Assembly: GCA_038147335.1 (NCBI GenBank) | Contig: JAYQTK010000002.1 | Span: forward strand, 434,001-498,000 | DNA from: Marisimplicoccus sp038147335 | GTDB taxonomy: Bacteria > Bacteroidota > Bacteroidia > Flavobacteriales > Flavobacteriaceae | Reading direction: 5' to 3' | DNA length: 64,000 bases | In this document: positions 17,852-26,852 of the stretch, piece after piece | Position numbering within the stretch: position 1 is the first letter of the stretch | Layout of the letters: each line of letters starts with the position of its first letter | The notes under the pieces: generated by a model | Database searches by the model: none | What the model saw: only the letters and a program-made list of their open reading frames with translations | Told to the model about the DNA's origin: nothing | Position numbers and translations under genes: made by a program

Positions 17852-18754
17852 ATGAAATTTTATAGTAATGGTAAAATATTAATAACAGGAGAGTATTTTG
17901 TTCTTAATGGAGCATTATCTTTAGCAGTACCCACAGTATATGGACAATATTTAGAAATAAATGACAATGACTCTAATCTAATCAATTGGACAAGTTATAA
18001 TAAGAATAGAGAGATTTGGTTTAAGTGTGAACTAGATAAAGATAGCTTAAAGGTTAAATATTCATCATCTAAAGAAATTTCAGAAATTATAAAAGAACTT
18101 ATAAGTTACATTCGAGAAAAAGAAAGTAATTTTTTAAAGTCAAATGGTTCAATAATAAATACAGAATTAACATTTGATAAAGATTGGGGTTTAGGATCTT
18201 CATCAACTCTTATCAATAATCTTTCAAAATTTTCAGGCGTTGATCCTTATGAGTTAAATACTAAATTTTTTAACGGAAGTGGTTATGATATTGCATGTGC
18301 TGATTCAAGTAGCTCGTTACTGTATAGACTAAATGATAATAAAAAAGAAATAAAACAAATTAATTTTAATCCATCTTTTAGAGATAAATTACATTTTATC
18401 TATTTAAATAAGAAACAGAATTCCTTAGATGAAATAAAAAGTTTTAGAGAAAAGATAAATTCAAAAATTGGTATTACTGAGATCTCAGATATTACAAAAA
18501 AAATTATTTTGTGCAAAGATCAGCTAGAATTTAATTCATTAATAAAAGAACATGAAAACATAGTGTCAAAACTAACATCAAAAGAGAAAATTAAGGATAA
18601 ACTATTTAATGATTTTGATGGTGAAATTAAAAGTTTAGGTGCATGGGGAGGTGATTTTATTCTTGCTTCTGCATTAGATAAAAATCCAACTGACTATTTT
18701 AAAAGTAAGGGATTTAATACAGTACTAAATTATAATGAATTAGCTTTAGTTTAG
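17852..18754 (+). CDS. GHMP kinase of the GYDIA family (mevalonate-pathway kinase-like)
   Basis: 300 residues. It starts SNGKILITGEYFVLNGA, a GHMP N-terminus, and carries the ATP-binding glycine/serine loop DWGLGSSSTLINNL (about 110-125) followed by the diagnostic SGYDIACA (about 145). The C-terminal lobe ends LGAWGGDFILAS. This family sits beside HMG-CoA reductase in Bacteroidota and is thought to phosphorylate a mevalonate-pathway intermediate; the precise substrate is not settled from sequence. The gene forms a two-gene operon with mvaA and overlaps the convergent ppiD-like gene by 4 bases. Confidence 0.85.
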   Translation: MKFYSNGKILITGEYFVLNGALSLAVPTVYGQYLEINDNDSNLINWTSYNKNREIWFKCELDKDSLKVKYSSSKEISEIIKELISYIREKESNFLKSNGSIINTELTFDKDWGLGSSSTLINNLSKFSGVDPYELNTKFFNGSGYDIACADSSSSLLYRLNDNKKEIKQINFNPSFRDKLHFIYLNKKQNSLDEIKSFREKINSKIGITEISDITKKIILCKDQLEFNSLIKEHENIVSKLTSKEKIKDKLFNDFDGEIKSLGAWGGDFILASALDKNPTDYFKSKGFNTVLNYNELALV

Positions 18755-20538
18755 TAGTAAAAGCTTCTGTTATCAACAATTTCAGCTTTTGACTCAAGTA
18801 CTTCTGGAATCAAAGTTGAAATTCTTTCAATCTCTCTATCACTTAAAGAATTAGATATTGCTTGACCAAGATTAATTTCTTCAGCAATTTCCTTTGATAA
18901 AAGTCTTATAATATAGACACCATTATTACCCTTTAATAACTCGGATATTTCGTCAGGCTCAAGAGAAAAAGAAGAACCTATGATATACGGTTCTACACCA
19001 GCTCCAACAAGAATTGGATCATATTGAGTAACTGCAGATGCATTTTCAACTTCTAGATTATTTTCCTCTGCAATAGTATCTATGTTCAATGTTGATTTGT
19101 ATTTATTTTTTAAGAAATCGTATTTTTTATTTTGAATTAGAATTTGTGAAATCTCAGTTCTAACATCTTCAATATCTGGAAGTCTAGTCTTGTTAAATTC
19201 GATAATCTTAGCAACGATATAGCCATCGTTTAGGGTAAACCTTCTTACATCTCCAACCCTAGAATCATCATTATACATCCACTTAATCACTTGTCTAGAA
19301 TTAATTATACCAGGTAAACCTTCATCAAAATCTTCAAAAGATTCAAAGGTATTTATTTGTAAACTTGCATCACTTTGATTAAGAGAAAGACCATTATTCG
19401 CATCAAATTCAACCTGAGAAGCTTTCCTAAAGTTTTCATTAGAAGATTCATTAGATGGGATAATTTCAATTGCAACATCAGCAAGTAAGACTTTATTCAA
19501 ATTACCATCTCTTTTTTTATCAATCATTCTTGTAATTTTATAAAAATTACCATCTTGATATGGCCCAAAAACCTGGCCAACATTAAGCCCATAAAGAATA
19601 TCAGAAAAATCACTTGATAATTCTTGTTTAGTCTTATAAATTGAGTCCCAGGCTACTTCAGAGTATATATCAATAAACTCAGAATAATCTTTTACACTAC
19701 TGAAACCTTCAACATATTCAGTCGAGTTTGTGATTTGATTAAGTTGATTGAATCCATCTTTAAGCTGCTCAAGATTTGTTCTAATATTATTTATATCAAT
19801 ATCACTTGCTGTATCAGGCACATATACAAATTCAACTTTTTTAGATGCTCCAATTTCATAAACATCTTTTCTATTTCTTAAATAGGAATTAATTTCTGAA
19901 TCTTTTATTTTAATAAGTGAGTCAGGGACTAATTCATAAGGAATTCTTAGATATTCAATGTTTACTTTGTCATTTTCTAAATGATACTGAATATTTGACT
20001 CAACGTTTGTATATATTACACTTGATTTGATTAAATCAAAATAAATTTTTTGCTTTGCAAGAGATATAATATTTTCTTCTTGTAGCTTCCATGAATTATA
20101 AATTGTTGGATTAGATGTCTTTAATTGAGCTATATAATTTGAAAATTTGTTAAAGTCAAATAAACCTATTTCATTTTGAAATAAAGGATTTAAAACAATA
20201 GATTCATCACTTGAGATAATTTGTTCTAATTGATTCTTACCAGCATCTATTCCAAGTTTATCTAGCTCTTGGATTAGAGATTGATTTTTAACGCCTTGAT
20301 TCCATGCAAAGTTTACTGCGTTTATTGTATTTAGTCCATATACCGTTTGAGCTTGTTCAACCATCATGTTGAAAATCTCAAAGTCAATTTCTTCACCATT
20401 AATTTCACCAATTGGTTTATTAGAGCTAAATCCACCATTTGAGGTAAAAACTCCAGAGATAACAAATGCAAATAGCGCCATCCCTATTACTATTATAAGG
20501 AATATAGATCTTTTTCTAATTTGTCCGAGTATAGCCAT
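18751..20538 (-). CDS. PpiD-like periplasmic folding chaperone (SurA_N / parvulin)
   Basis: About 595 residues from the ATG giving MAILGQIRKRSIFLI; an earlier in-frame start would add nine residues. One membrane anchor (about 12-34) is followed by a SurA_N-type chaperone region beginning GEINGEEIDFEIFNMMVEQ. Then come parvulin-like segments, for example around FGPYQDGNFYKI and PDIEDVRTEISQILIQNKK. It is expected to hold and isomerise secreted and outer-membrane proteins at the inner-membrane surface. It is the last gene of the coaX-lptC operon, 44 bases after the CNNM gene. Isomerase activity is not certain because parvulin catalytic residues are weak. Confidence 0.85.
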   Translation of the reverse strand: MAILGQIRKRSIFLIIVIGMALFAFVISGVFTSNGGFSSNKPIGEINGEEIDFEIFNMMVEQAQTVYGLNTINAVNFAWNQGVKNQSLIQELDKLGIDAGKNQLEQIISSDESIVLNPLFQNEIGLFDFNKFSNYIAQLKTSNPTIYNSWKLQEENIISLAKQKIYFDLIKSSVIYTNVESNIQYHLENDKVNIEYLRIPYELVPDSLIKIKDSEINSYLRNRKDVYEIGASKKVEFVYVPDTASDIDINNIRTNLEQLKDGFNQLNQITNSTEYVEGFSSVKDYSEFIDIYSEVAWDSIYKTKQELSSDFSDILYGLNVGQVFGPYQDGNFYKITRMIDKKRDGNLNKVLLADVAIEIIPSNESSNENFRKASQVEFDANNGLSLNQSDASLQINTFESFEDFDEGLPGIINSRQVIKWMYNDDSRVGDVRRFTLNDGYIVAKIIEFNKTRLPDIEDVRTEISQILIQNKKYDFLKNKYKSTLNIDTIAEENNLEVENASAVTQYDPILVGAGVEPYIIGSSFSLEPDEISELLKGNNGVYIIRLLSKEIAEEINLGQAISNSLSDREIERISTLIPEVLESKAEIVDNRSFYY

Positions 20539-20582
20539 ATTTTTTAATAATTTTCGAAAATACAACTAAGTATTTATTTATG

Positions 20583-21833
20583 CTATTCTTGTTCAATTTT
20601 TTTTAGTAGTACTTTTTCAATTTTTGATGAGCTTGCTTCAATAATTTTTATTGAATATTGACCAATTTTAATTTCATCATCAACTTTTGGAATTTCCTCC
20701 ACATTAAATACTATTAAACCTCCAAGTGTATCATATGTCTCGCTTTCAGGAAGATTTAGGTTATGTGATTTATTCAGATACTCAATCTCTAACCTTGCAG
20801 ACAGCTCATAGGTATTTTCAGAGATTTTCTTTTCAAAATAATCATAGTTATCGTGTTCGTCTTCAATTTCTCCAAACAATTCTTCTACAATATCCTCAAC
20901 AGTTATAATACCAGAAGTTCCACCATACTCATCAATTACAACTGCAATACTTTTTCTTTGCCTTGTTAATAATTCAAGAACATCATTCACTAACATTGGC
21001 TCTGGCACAAATTCAACGGGTAAAATAAGTTCTTTTAGGTTATCTGGTTTCTTTAAGAAATCAAATGAGTGTATATAACCAATAATATCGTCAATTGTAT
21101 CAACATAAACAGGAATCTTTGATAGGCCGGTTTCAGTTAATATTTTTTTAATTTTTTCAATTTCAATAGATTTATCAACGGCAATAATTTCTGCTCTTGG
21201 AACCATTACATCTCTTGCCTTAACTTCAGATAACTCTAGAGCATTTTGAAAAATTTCAATTTCTGAATCTAAAGTTTCATCAGAGTTTTCTATTTCATTC
21301 TCTATGTAGCTTTCTAATTCTAATTTTGAAAATGAGATTTTAGATTCTTCAGGGTCAACTTTAAAAAAAGTCTTTAGTATTAAATTTGATATAATAGTAA
21401 CTAGACTTGTAATTGGATAAAGAAGTATATAGAATATATATGCAGGTATTGAGAAGACCTTCATTGATAAATTTGAATATATTTGAAACAATACCTTAGG
21501 AATAAATTCTGCAGCAATTAAAATTAAGAATGTTGAAATAAAAGTTTGAATTAAAAGAGCAGAGAATTCATTGATCGAGGCTAGATCTATAAAAGGAATA
21601 TTATCAATTATAAATTGTCCCATAAAAATTCCATAAATAACTAGGGCAAAATTGTTACCAATAAGCATAGTTGCAATAAATCTTGATGGATTTTGGGTTA
21701 TTATAGATAATACTTTAGGAATTAATCCCGATTTGTTCTTCTCTATTTCTAAATTCAATCTATTGGAGGAAACATAAGCAATTTCCATTCCTGAGAAGAA
21801 AGCAGATAATAAAAGACTAAAGATTATAATCAT
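20583..21833 (-). CDS. CNNM/CBS-domain membrane protein (HlyC/CorC family)
   Basis: 416 residues. The N-terminal CNNM (DUF21) domain has about four membrane helices and begins FSGMEIAYVSSNRLNLE. A CBS pair follows (about 195-320: ARDVMVPRAEIIAVD and VIDEYGGTSGIITVEDIVEE) and then a CorC_HlyC C-terminal domain (YELSARLEIEYLNKSHNLNLP onwards). Family members are implicated in Mg or cobalt efflux and divalent ion balance. GldE of gliding bacteria belongs to the same superfamily, but the standard GldE context (gldD, ssb, mutY) is absent, so I do not use that name. It abuts the small membrane gene with no gap. Confidence 0.88.
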   Translation of the reverse strand: MIIIFSLLLSAFFSGMEIAYVSSNRLNLEIEKNKSGLIPKVLSIITQNPSRFIATMLIGNNFALVIYGIFMGQFIIDNIPFIDLASINEFSALLIQTFISTFLILIAAEFIPKVLFQIYSNLSMKVFSIPAYIFYILLYPITSLVTIISNLILKTFFKVDPEESKISFSKLELESYIENEIENSDETLDSEIEIFQNALELSEVKARDVMVPRAEIIAVDKSIEIEKIKKILTETGLSKIPVYVDTIDDIIGYIHSFDFLKKPDNLKELILPVEFVPEPMLVNDVLELLTRQRKSIAVVIDEYGGTSGIITVEDIVEELFGEIEDEHDNYDYFEKKISENTYELSARLEIEYLNKSHNLNLPESETYDTLGGLIVFNVEEIPKVDDEIKIGQYSIKIIEASSSKIEKVLLKKIEQE

Positions 21834-22019
21834 TTACTTTCTATTTGCGTACTTTTTTCTAAAATGCCTTCTAAATAAAGCCATAAAAACAGATAGTATA
21901 CAAAACCCAAGAAAAATATAGGCCCTATCACTATTAATTGTCCAATTCTCAATTACACTAAACAGTGAAATTACAGCAATTACCCAATAGATTATTTCAG
22001 AAATTAGAAAGTTTTTCAT
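21834..22019 (-). CDS. Small two-helix membrane protein, function unknown
   Basis: 61 residues. Two hydrophobic segments (about 5-24 and 33-48) are followed by a strongly basic tail (RRHFRKKYANRK), so the C-terminus is probably cytosolic. It overlaps the lptC stop by 4 bases and touches the CNNM start, so it is expressed with them. A similar short gene sits between lptC and the CNNM gene in other Flavobacteriia as far as I recall. No function can be assigned. Confidence 0.75.
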   Translation of the reverse strand: MKNFLISEIIYWVIAVISLFSVIENWTINSDRAYIFLGFCILSVFMALFRRHFRKKYANRK

Positions 22020-22537
22020 TGTTCAGTTATATTAATAGATCCTGTTAGATTACCTGTTACAAGATCGGTAAAGTCTCTGTTAGAATCAAGTCTATTAGCT
22101 ATTATTTTGTTAGACTTATCTGTATATTCAAATTTGTCTTCAGTAAAAAGCCATTCATTTTCTGTATCGTAGTATAACTGATCTGTAATCAATAATTCAC
22201 CATCTGTAGTTGTTATTTCTACATTACCTTTAAATTCCATAAATCTAAATGAATTATATACAATTGCATAGTCTGACTTAATTGTTGATGTTTTATTATC
22301 ATCATAAATTATTAGCTCAACGTCATCGAAAAACTCAGAATAATTAAGAATATTATTTGAATAGTCAAAGTGTTTGTTGCCAGATACATATGACTTGACT
22401 TGACTGGAATCAGTATAGGTCATAGTAAAATTGTTGGCAATACTAAGTGGAATATTTACCTCTTCACTCTCAATGATTTGCCTATCAGTATCACAAGAGA
22501 TGAAGACTATAAAAATTAAAAAAAAAGTAAATCTCAT
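22016..22537 (-). CDS. lptC: LptC-like LPS export protein
   Basis: 173 residues. A short signal ends in a lipobox-like FIFIVFISC (Cys about 15), so the protein appears to be lipid anchored. The beta-jellyroll follows, with DYSNNILNYSEFFDDVELII, SDYAIVYNSFRFMEFKGNVEI and a late TDQLYYDTENEWLFTEDKFEY, the pattern of Bacteroidota LptC. LptC moves LPS from the LptB2FG transporter to the LptA bridge. It overlaps the next gene and starts one base after the TPR protein gene. Confidence 0.85.
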   Translation of the reverse strand: MRFTFFLIFIVFISCDTDRQIIESEEVNIPLSIANNFTMTYTDSSQVKSYVSGNKHFDYSNNILNYSEFFDDVELIIYDDNKTSTIKSDYAIVYNSFRFMEFKGNVEITTTDGELLITDQLYYDTENEWLFTEDKFEYTDKSNKIIANRLDSNRDFTDLVTGNLTGSINITEQ

Positions 22538-22538
22538 T

Positions 22539-23930
22539 TTAAAGGTTTGGAACCTTTACACTTCTTCTAATCCAGCATGGAAATGATATAGTAGAACCTT
22601 GATTACCTTCAGTAAAGATATCTGTTTTAGTTGGGGCCCTACCATTAAATGCAGCAGCAGTTCTATCAGAAAGTCTTTTTAATGATGCATCAACCCTACC
22701 AGCCTTTTGAGCAGTTTGAGCAGCAAGCCAAAAAACAGCTCTTTTATTAAATTGTGTATCTCCACATCCATTTGCACTATCAGCATATAAATTTGCTATT
22801 AATAGATAAGCTCTACCTAAGGATGGTTGGAATGATAACGCTTGTTCAGCATAGTCTCTTGAGGAAACTCTTCTTCCAGCATTTCTAAATTTAACTGCAA
22901 TTTTATATAGAATATTTGCTTTTTTATAATTATCTGTTTCAAGAGCAACTGATTCTTGATAATATTTCAGAGCTTCATCAGCATTTCCTTGCTTATCATT
23001 TAAAATTCCTAAGTAATAAGCTGAATCAGCTGAAGGTTCCAAACTGTGGAGTTGCTCAACTAATGTAACAAAAAGTGGGTCATCTGAACAATCTTTACCA
23101 TCTAATCTACCAGCAGCTCTTCTTATCCAGATTGGATTATTTTTGTTTTCATCAAAGTTCTTAGTATAGAGTGGAATTAAAATTTCACATGTAGCTTCTT
23201 TTGCAATAGTTTGATCTAGCAATTGAAGATAAGAACCAACTGCATTTGTGTTGGTATTATATATTTTTTTATTTCTAGTCTCAGATGAGGTCAAGGCAGT
23301 ACCAGACTCTTCTTTCTTTAGAATTAAATCAAGATTCTTTGAAATATTAGTTTGAAGTAGCTGAAATTTTTCAGTAAGCTCCTCATATTTCTCAAATAGA
23401 TCCTCTAGTTCAATTTTTGTGCCTGATTTGTATAAATCATAACCTGTAATAAAATAATAAGCTAAGGACTTTGGACTTGTAAAACTAGAAGGGTCATTTT
23501 GAAATGCATAATCAAATGTTTCATAAATTAAGTTTTTATCCTCAATACCATTATCAAGCATTGCTTGTCCTTTACTACTGAAGATTTTACCTATTTGATT
23601 TACACCCTTTCTAGTTGGAAAGTTTTCAGCCCATTTATCATATAGATCAAGCAAATCATTTGTATAACTAACCTTATCTTCTGGGCTAGTTGACTTTGAT
23701 ATAAAATCCTTAAGAATTCTTTCACCAAATTGGTAAGTTGCAACATTCAATTTAGGACAATTATCAAGTACAATCTTCCATGGCTCATATGCAGCTTGAT
23801 AATTTCTAATTTTTGCTGATTCAGCAAAAATTGATAGTTGTTCCATACACTCATTAGAGCTAAGTTGGGAAAAACTTGGGACTGTAAATAAGATTAAAAT
23901 TAAACTTCTAAAGAACCTTAAGTTATTCAT
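22539..23930 (-). CDS. Secreted TPR-repeat protein upstream of lptC
   Basis: 463 residues with an N-terminal signal peptide (FRSLILILFTVPSFSQ, cleavage near residue 21). At least three TPR units lie between about 290 and 390 (SADSAYYLGILNDKQGNADE, KANILYKIAVKFRNAGR and SLGRAYLLIANLYADSANGC). A Cys-containing C-terminal segment ends SFPCWIRRSVKVP. It is periplasmic by prediction. The gene lies one base from lptC and is a constant neighbour in Flavobacteriia. TPRs suggest a scaffold role, perhaps in envelope assembly, but the function is unknown. Confidence 0.8.
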   Translation of the reverse strand: MNNLRFFRSLILILFTVPSFSQLSSNECMEQLSIFAESAKIRNYQAAYEPWKIVLDNCPKLNVATYQFGERILKDFISKSTSPEDKVSYTNDLLDLYDKWAENFPTRKGVNQIGKIFSSKGQAMLDNGIEDKNLIYETFDYAFQNDPSSFTSPKSLAYYFITGYDLYKSGTKIELEDLFEKYEELTEKFQLLQTNISKNLDLILKKEESGTALTSSETRNKKIYNTNTNAVGSYLQLLDQTIAKEATCEILIPLYTKNFDENKNNPIWIRRAAGRLDGKDCSDDPLFVTLVEQLHSLEPSADSAYYLGILNDKQGNADEALKYYQESVALETDNYKKANILYKIAVKFRNAGRRVSSRDYAEQALSFQPSLGRAYLLIANLYADSANGCGDTQFNKRAVFWLAAQTAQKAGRVDASLKRLSDRTAAAFNGRAPTKTDIFTEGNQGSTISFPCWIRRSVKVPNL

Positions 23931-23979
23931 ATTTTTAATTTAATTATACTTTCATTAGACATTTTAAATATTAAAAAGT

Positions 23980-25257
23980 TTAGTTAAACTTTCTCTTAAT
24001 AAACCAAATGTCATTTAACGATAAGCCCAATCTAAGAGCAACATAATTCTCTCTTAAGGAGTTTTTATCGTCACCTGTTTTACCAAACTCAAGACCTATA
24101 TTAGCTTTAGACAAGCCTGAAAGAGGTAAACCAAGTCCCAAATTTAAACTAAAATGATTTATAGGCAAATTATTTATAATAATACTTTTTTCTTCATTTT
24201 TTAAACCAAATCTATATATGACCCTTTTCCAGTAACTGGTTAAAGATGAGGCATCTGGTATAAAATATCCTCCTACTGAGAATATCTTAGAGTCTCGGTA
24301 TGATACGTTATCAATATTTAAAAACTTATTTTCAAAATCAGATGACATTTTGTTTTCAAATTGTGCTCCTAAAAACCATTTATTTTTTTTCTCTAATCCA
24401 ATTGAGTAAATAGATTTTTTTGGTACAAGTAGACTAGTATTCTCTAATCCTGAATTTGATAGGTCTACATCAACAAAATCTCCTAATGATTCAGCATTGA
24501 TAGAAGAGGAAGTGGATGTGTAAATAAACTCCGTATTATATGAGTTCAGATAGTCAGATAGATTATAATTGTATACTAAATTAAGTGATATGTCATCCTT
24601 TAATGGAAAAGAGATACTTGAGGACAGACTATAAGTAAAACCGGTAATTTCTGAGCTACTATTTGAGTAAGTTCCATAATTAATTCCGTCATATTGGTTA
24701 TACTTTTCGTAAGAAAATTTTCCAAAATTATAATTAAGAGTTGCACCAATTGAAAAATATTTATGAAGTGGTACTCCTAAGGAAAGAAATGCCCTATTAA
24801 TGTTTCCATCAGCTCCGAAAAATCTAGTATCTATTATATTTTCATTGTTAAATTCTTCTGAAGTTTGAAGGTTAAATCCTAATGAAGAATATGGCAAAAC
24901 ACCAAATCCAAATCCAAATCTTTTAACAGGAATTCCAATGGCAATATAGTTTATATTAGCAGCATTCGCTCTTTCTGTTGATACACTATTTGAGATCCCC
25001 ATTGATTTATAAAAAGTTCCAATTTGATAATTCGTAGTATTTAATTTTGCAAGTGACGATGGGTTATTAATATTAAATTCAATTGAATCAATAGCTGAGT
25101 CAACCCCTCCCATAGAAATATTAGATATATTACCAAGAAAGTTTATTTCACCTAATTCGTTAAGAGAATATGGAGATCTTGTATTGTTTTGAGAGAAGGC
25201 AAATATTGATGAAAATAGTAAGTAAACTAAAATGGATGGAATTTTATCTATTTTCAT
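23980..25257 (-). CDS. Outer-membrane beta-barrel protein, function unknown
   Basis: 425 residues with a signal peptide (about 1-22, ending FAFSQ). The rest alternates short hydrophobic and polar strands with many Gly, Ser, Tyr and Asn residues, as in FadL- or PorV-like barrels: FGFGFGVLPYSSLGFNLQTS, YSIGLEKKNKWFLGAQFENK and a final YVALRLGLSLNDIWFIKRKF that ends near the expected aromatic terminal strand. The start overlaps coaX by 14 bases. No substrate can be named. Confidence 0.8.
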   Translation of the reverse strand: MKIDKIPSILVYLLFSSIFAFSQNNTRSPYSLNELGEINFLGNISNISMGGVDSAIDSIEFNINNPSSLAKLNTTNYQIGTFYKSMGISNSVSTERANAANINYIAIGIPVKRFGFGFGVLPYSSLGFNLQTSEEFNNENIIDTRFFGADGNINRAFLSLGVPLHKYFSIGATLNYNFGKFSYEKYNQYDGINYGTYSNSSSEITGFTYSLSSSISFPLKDDISLNLVYNYNLSDYLNSYNTEFIYTSTSSSINAESLGDFVDVDLSNSGLENTSLLVPKKSIYSIGLEKKNKWFLGAQFENKMSSDFENKFLNIDNVSYRDSKIFSVGGYFIPDASSLTSYWKRVIYRFGLKNEEKSIIINNLPINHFSLNLGLGLPLSGLSKANIGLEFGKTGDDKNSLRENYVALRLGLSLNDIWFIKRKFN

Positions 25258-25975
25258 TATAATTTATAATATAATTTAAACCCTGAGCTAAAAAGTCTTG
25301 GTCCGCAAATATTGCATTTTTTATCCTATTAAGCAAGAACTTTGAAAATCCTCCAACTATAATAACATTAAGCTTTGGGTATTCTTTTTTAAGTAAATCT
25401 ATGTAATTGTTTACCTCAGCAATAACTCCATTATATATTCCTGAATGAATTGACTCATTTGTAGTTGAACCAATTATATTTTCAGTTTCTTCAAATTCCA
25501 ATAATGGTAAATTAGAAGTATATGAATTTAAACTACTGTATCTAAGTTTAAAGCCCGGTGATATTGCTCCGCCATGATATGTTTTATTTGAATCTACAAA
25601 ATCATATGTTATACATGTACCTAGGTCTATTATTAAATTATCTTGATTAGGATAATTATATATAGCAGATGAAACAAGAGCAACTCTATCTTGACCCAAA
25701 GATTTTTTTGTCTTGTAATTATTTTTAAAGGGAATTAATAAGTTATCATTTGATAAACTAATATACTTTGAGTTGTTTAAACTCTCTTCTATATATAGAT
25801 CGTAATTAGAAGATACGCTAGAAGAAATTACATTTTTGATATTATTTTTATTAGAAATTGAATCTAATGTTTTCTTGAAATCTTGGTTATCACAAATTTC
25901 TTTATGTATGGTTTTATTATTCTCAAATAGAAAAAATTTGACCTTACTGTTACCGATGTCAATCACTAAATTCAT
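25244..25975 (-). CDS. coaX: Type III pantothenate kinase CoaX
   Basis: 243 residues. The ASKHA-fold phosphate motif reads LVIDIGNSKVKFFLFE (about residues 3-18), followed by GQDRVALVSSAI (about 93-104), LIIDLGTCITYDFVD (about 113-127) and GGAISPGFKLRY. CoaX phosphorylates pantothenate in the first step of coenzyme A synthesis; type III enzymes need a monovalent cation and are not feedback-inhibited by CoA. It is the first gene of the minus-strand operon that ends with the PpiD-like gene, and is divergent from tRNA-Phe. Confidence 0.95.
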   Translation of the reverse strand: MNLVIDIGNSKVKFFLFENNKTIHKEICDNQDFKKTLDSISNKNNIKNVISSSVSSNYDLYIEESLNNSKYISLSNDNLLIPFKNNYKTKKSLGQDRVALVSSAIYNYPNQDNLIIDLGTCITYDFVDSNKTYHGGAISPGFKLRYSSLNSYTSNLPLLEFEETENIIGSTTNESIHSGIYNGVIAEVNNYIDLLKKEYPKLNVIIVGGFSKFLLNRIKNAIFADQDFLAQGLNYIINYNENR

Positions 25976-26033
25976 TGAGGAATTTTTTATAAAATTAAAG
26001 AAACATTTGAATACAGCTTTATTTAAATATTAA

Positions 26034-26041
26034 TATATTTG
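26034..26041 (+). promoter_or_regulatory. -7 element of tRNA-Phe
   Basis: TATATTTG fits TAnnTTTG and ends ten bases before the tRNA. A TTTG at 26006-26009 is a possible -33 element with a slightly long spacer of 24 bases. Confidence 0.65.
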
Positions 26042-26051
26042 CCATGCTTTT

Positions 26052-26124
26052 GGTACCATAGCTCAGTTGGTAGAGCAAAGGACTGAAAATCCTTGTGTCC
26101 CTGGTTCGATTCCTGGTGGTACCA
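26052..26124 (+). tRNA. tRNA-Phe (GAA)
   Basis: 73-base cloverleaf. Acceptor GGTACCA/TGGTACC with discriminator A, D stem GCTC/GAGC, anticodon stem AAGGA/TCCTT around loop CTGAAAA (anticodon GAA), and T loop TTCGATT. The CCA end is not encoded. The T stem CCTGG/CCTGG has a T-T mismatch at its centre pair. A terminator follows within seven bases. Confidence 0.95.
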
Positions 26125-26130
26125 CAAATA

Positions 26131-26157
26131 AACTCTACTTTTTAGTAGGGTTTTTTT
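26131..26157 (+). terminator. Terminator after tRNA-Phe
   Basis: Stem ACTCTAC (26132-26138) / GTAGGGT (26145-26151), allowing one G-T pair, followed by a run of seven T. Confidence 0.85.
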
Positions 26158-26186
26158 GTATCTTAATGTTTCCTAAATCTTAAAAT

Positions 26187-26852
26187 TTGACCTATTACAT
26201 AGATCTATTTTATTTTAAAAAAAATAAGATTTGGATGTTTAAGCTTATGGGCGCTTACACATTCAATAAAAGTCTTATTAGCTCTAATGGCCTGAAGTTT
26301 ATTAAACTTTTTGGAACAGGCTCTAATGGTGGGTTTAGTTTGATTCCGGACTTTTCATCTTATGTATTGATAACTTCCTGGAAAAATGATTATTACAGAA
26401 AAAAATTTATTAAAGAAAATAATATCATAAACAAAATAATAGGTCAATCCTCAAAACGAGTTGAAATTAAAATTGATCCATATAATTTTAATGGATCATG
26501 GAATGGAATAAATCCATTTAAAAATATCAGTTCATATGGAGGAGGAAAGATCATTGTCTTAACTAGAGCAAGAGTAAGGCTCAGTAAGCTAATAAATTTT
26601 CTAGTTAATACCTCCTTAGCTGCTAAATCTATAAAAAGTCAAAATGGAGCAGAGTTTTACAAAGGTATTGGTGAACTTCCAATTATAGAACAAGCTACTA
26701 TAAGTATATGGATGAGTGAGAAGAGCATGAGAGATTATGCATACTCTGATGAAAATCATTTAAAAATAATAAATAAAGCTAGAAAAGATAAATGGTATTC
26801 AGAGGAGCTATTTGTCAGATCTAATATTTTATACTTAAAAGAATTCAATTGA
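26187..26852 (+). CDS. CrtA-like carotenoid monooxygenase (spheroidene monooxygenase family)
   Basis: 221 residues. The C-terminal signature GIGELPIIEQATISIWMSEK (about 163-182), followed by MRDYAYSDENHLKIINKARK and a closing WYSEELFVRS, matches the haem-binding CrtA family. This family adds a keto group to acyclic or end-modified carotenoids using oxygen. The start is a TTG at 26187: a TAA lies just upstream in frame, and the next ATG (26235) would cut off the first family strand (YYIDLFYFKKNKIW). The gene is followed by the CrtD-like and CruF-like genes with a 4-base overlap, so a joint carotenoid modification pathway is likely. The substrate is not determined here. Confidence 0.82.
   Translation: MTYYIDLFYFKKNKIWMFKLMGAYTFNKSLISSNGLKFIKLFGTGSNGGFSLIPDFSSYVLITSWKNDYYRKKFIKENNIINKIIGQSSKRVEIKIDPYNFNGSWNGINPFKNISSYGGGKIIVLTRARVRLSKLINFLVNTSLAAKSIKSQNGAEFYKGIGELPIIEQATISIWMSEKSMRDYAYSDENHLKIINKARKDKWYSEELFVRSNILYLKEFN

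Noticed and set aside
20583..21833. Naming the CNNM/CBS gene gldE (gliding motility)
   Set aside because: Only the superfamily is shared. The gldD/ssb/mutY neighbourhood is missing, and no other gliding or type IX secretion gene is in the window.
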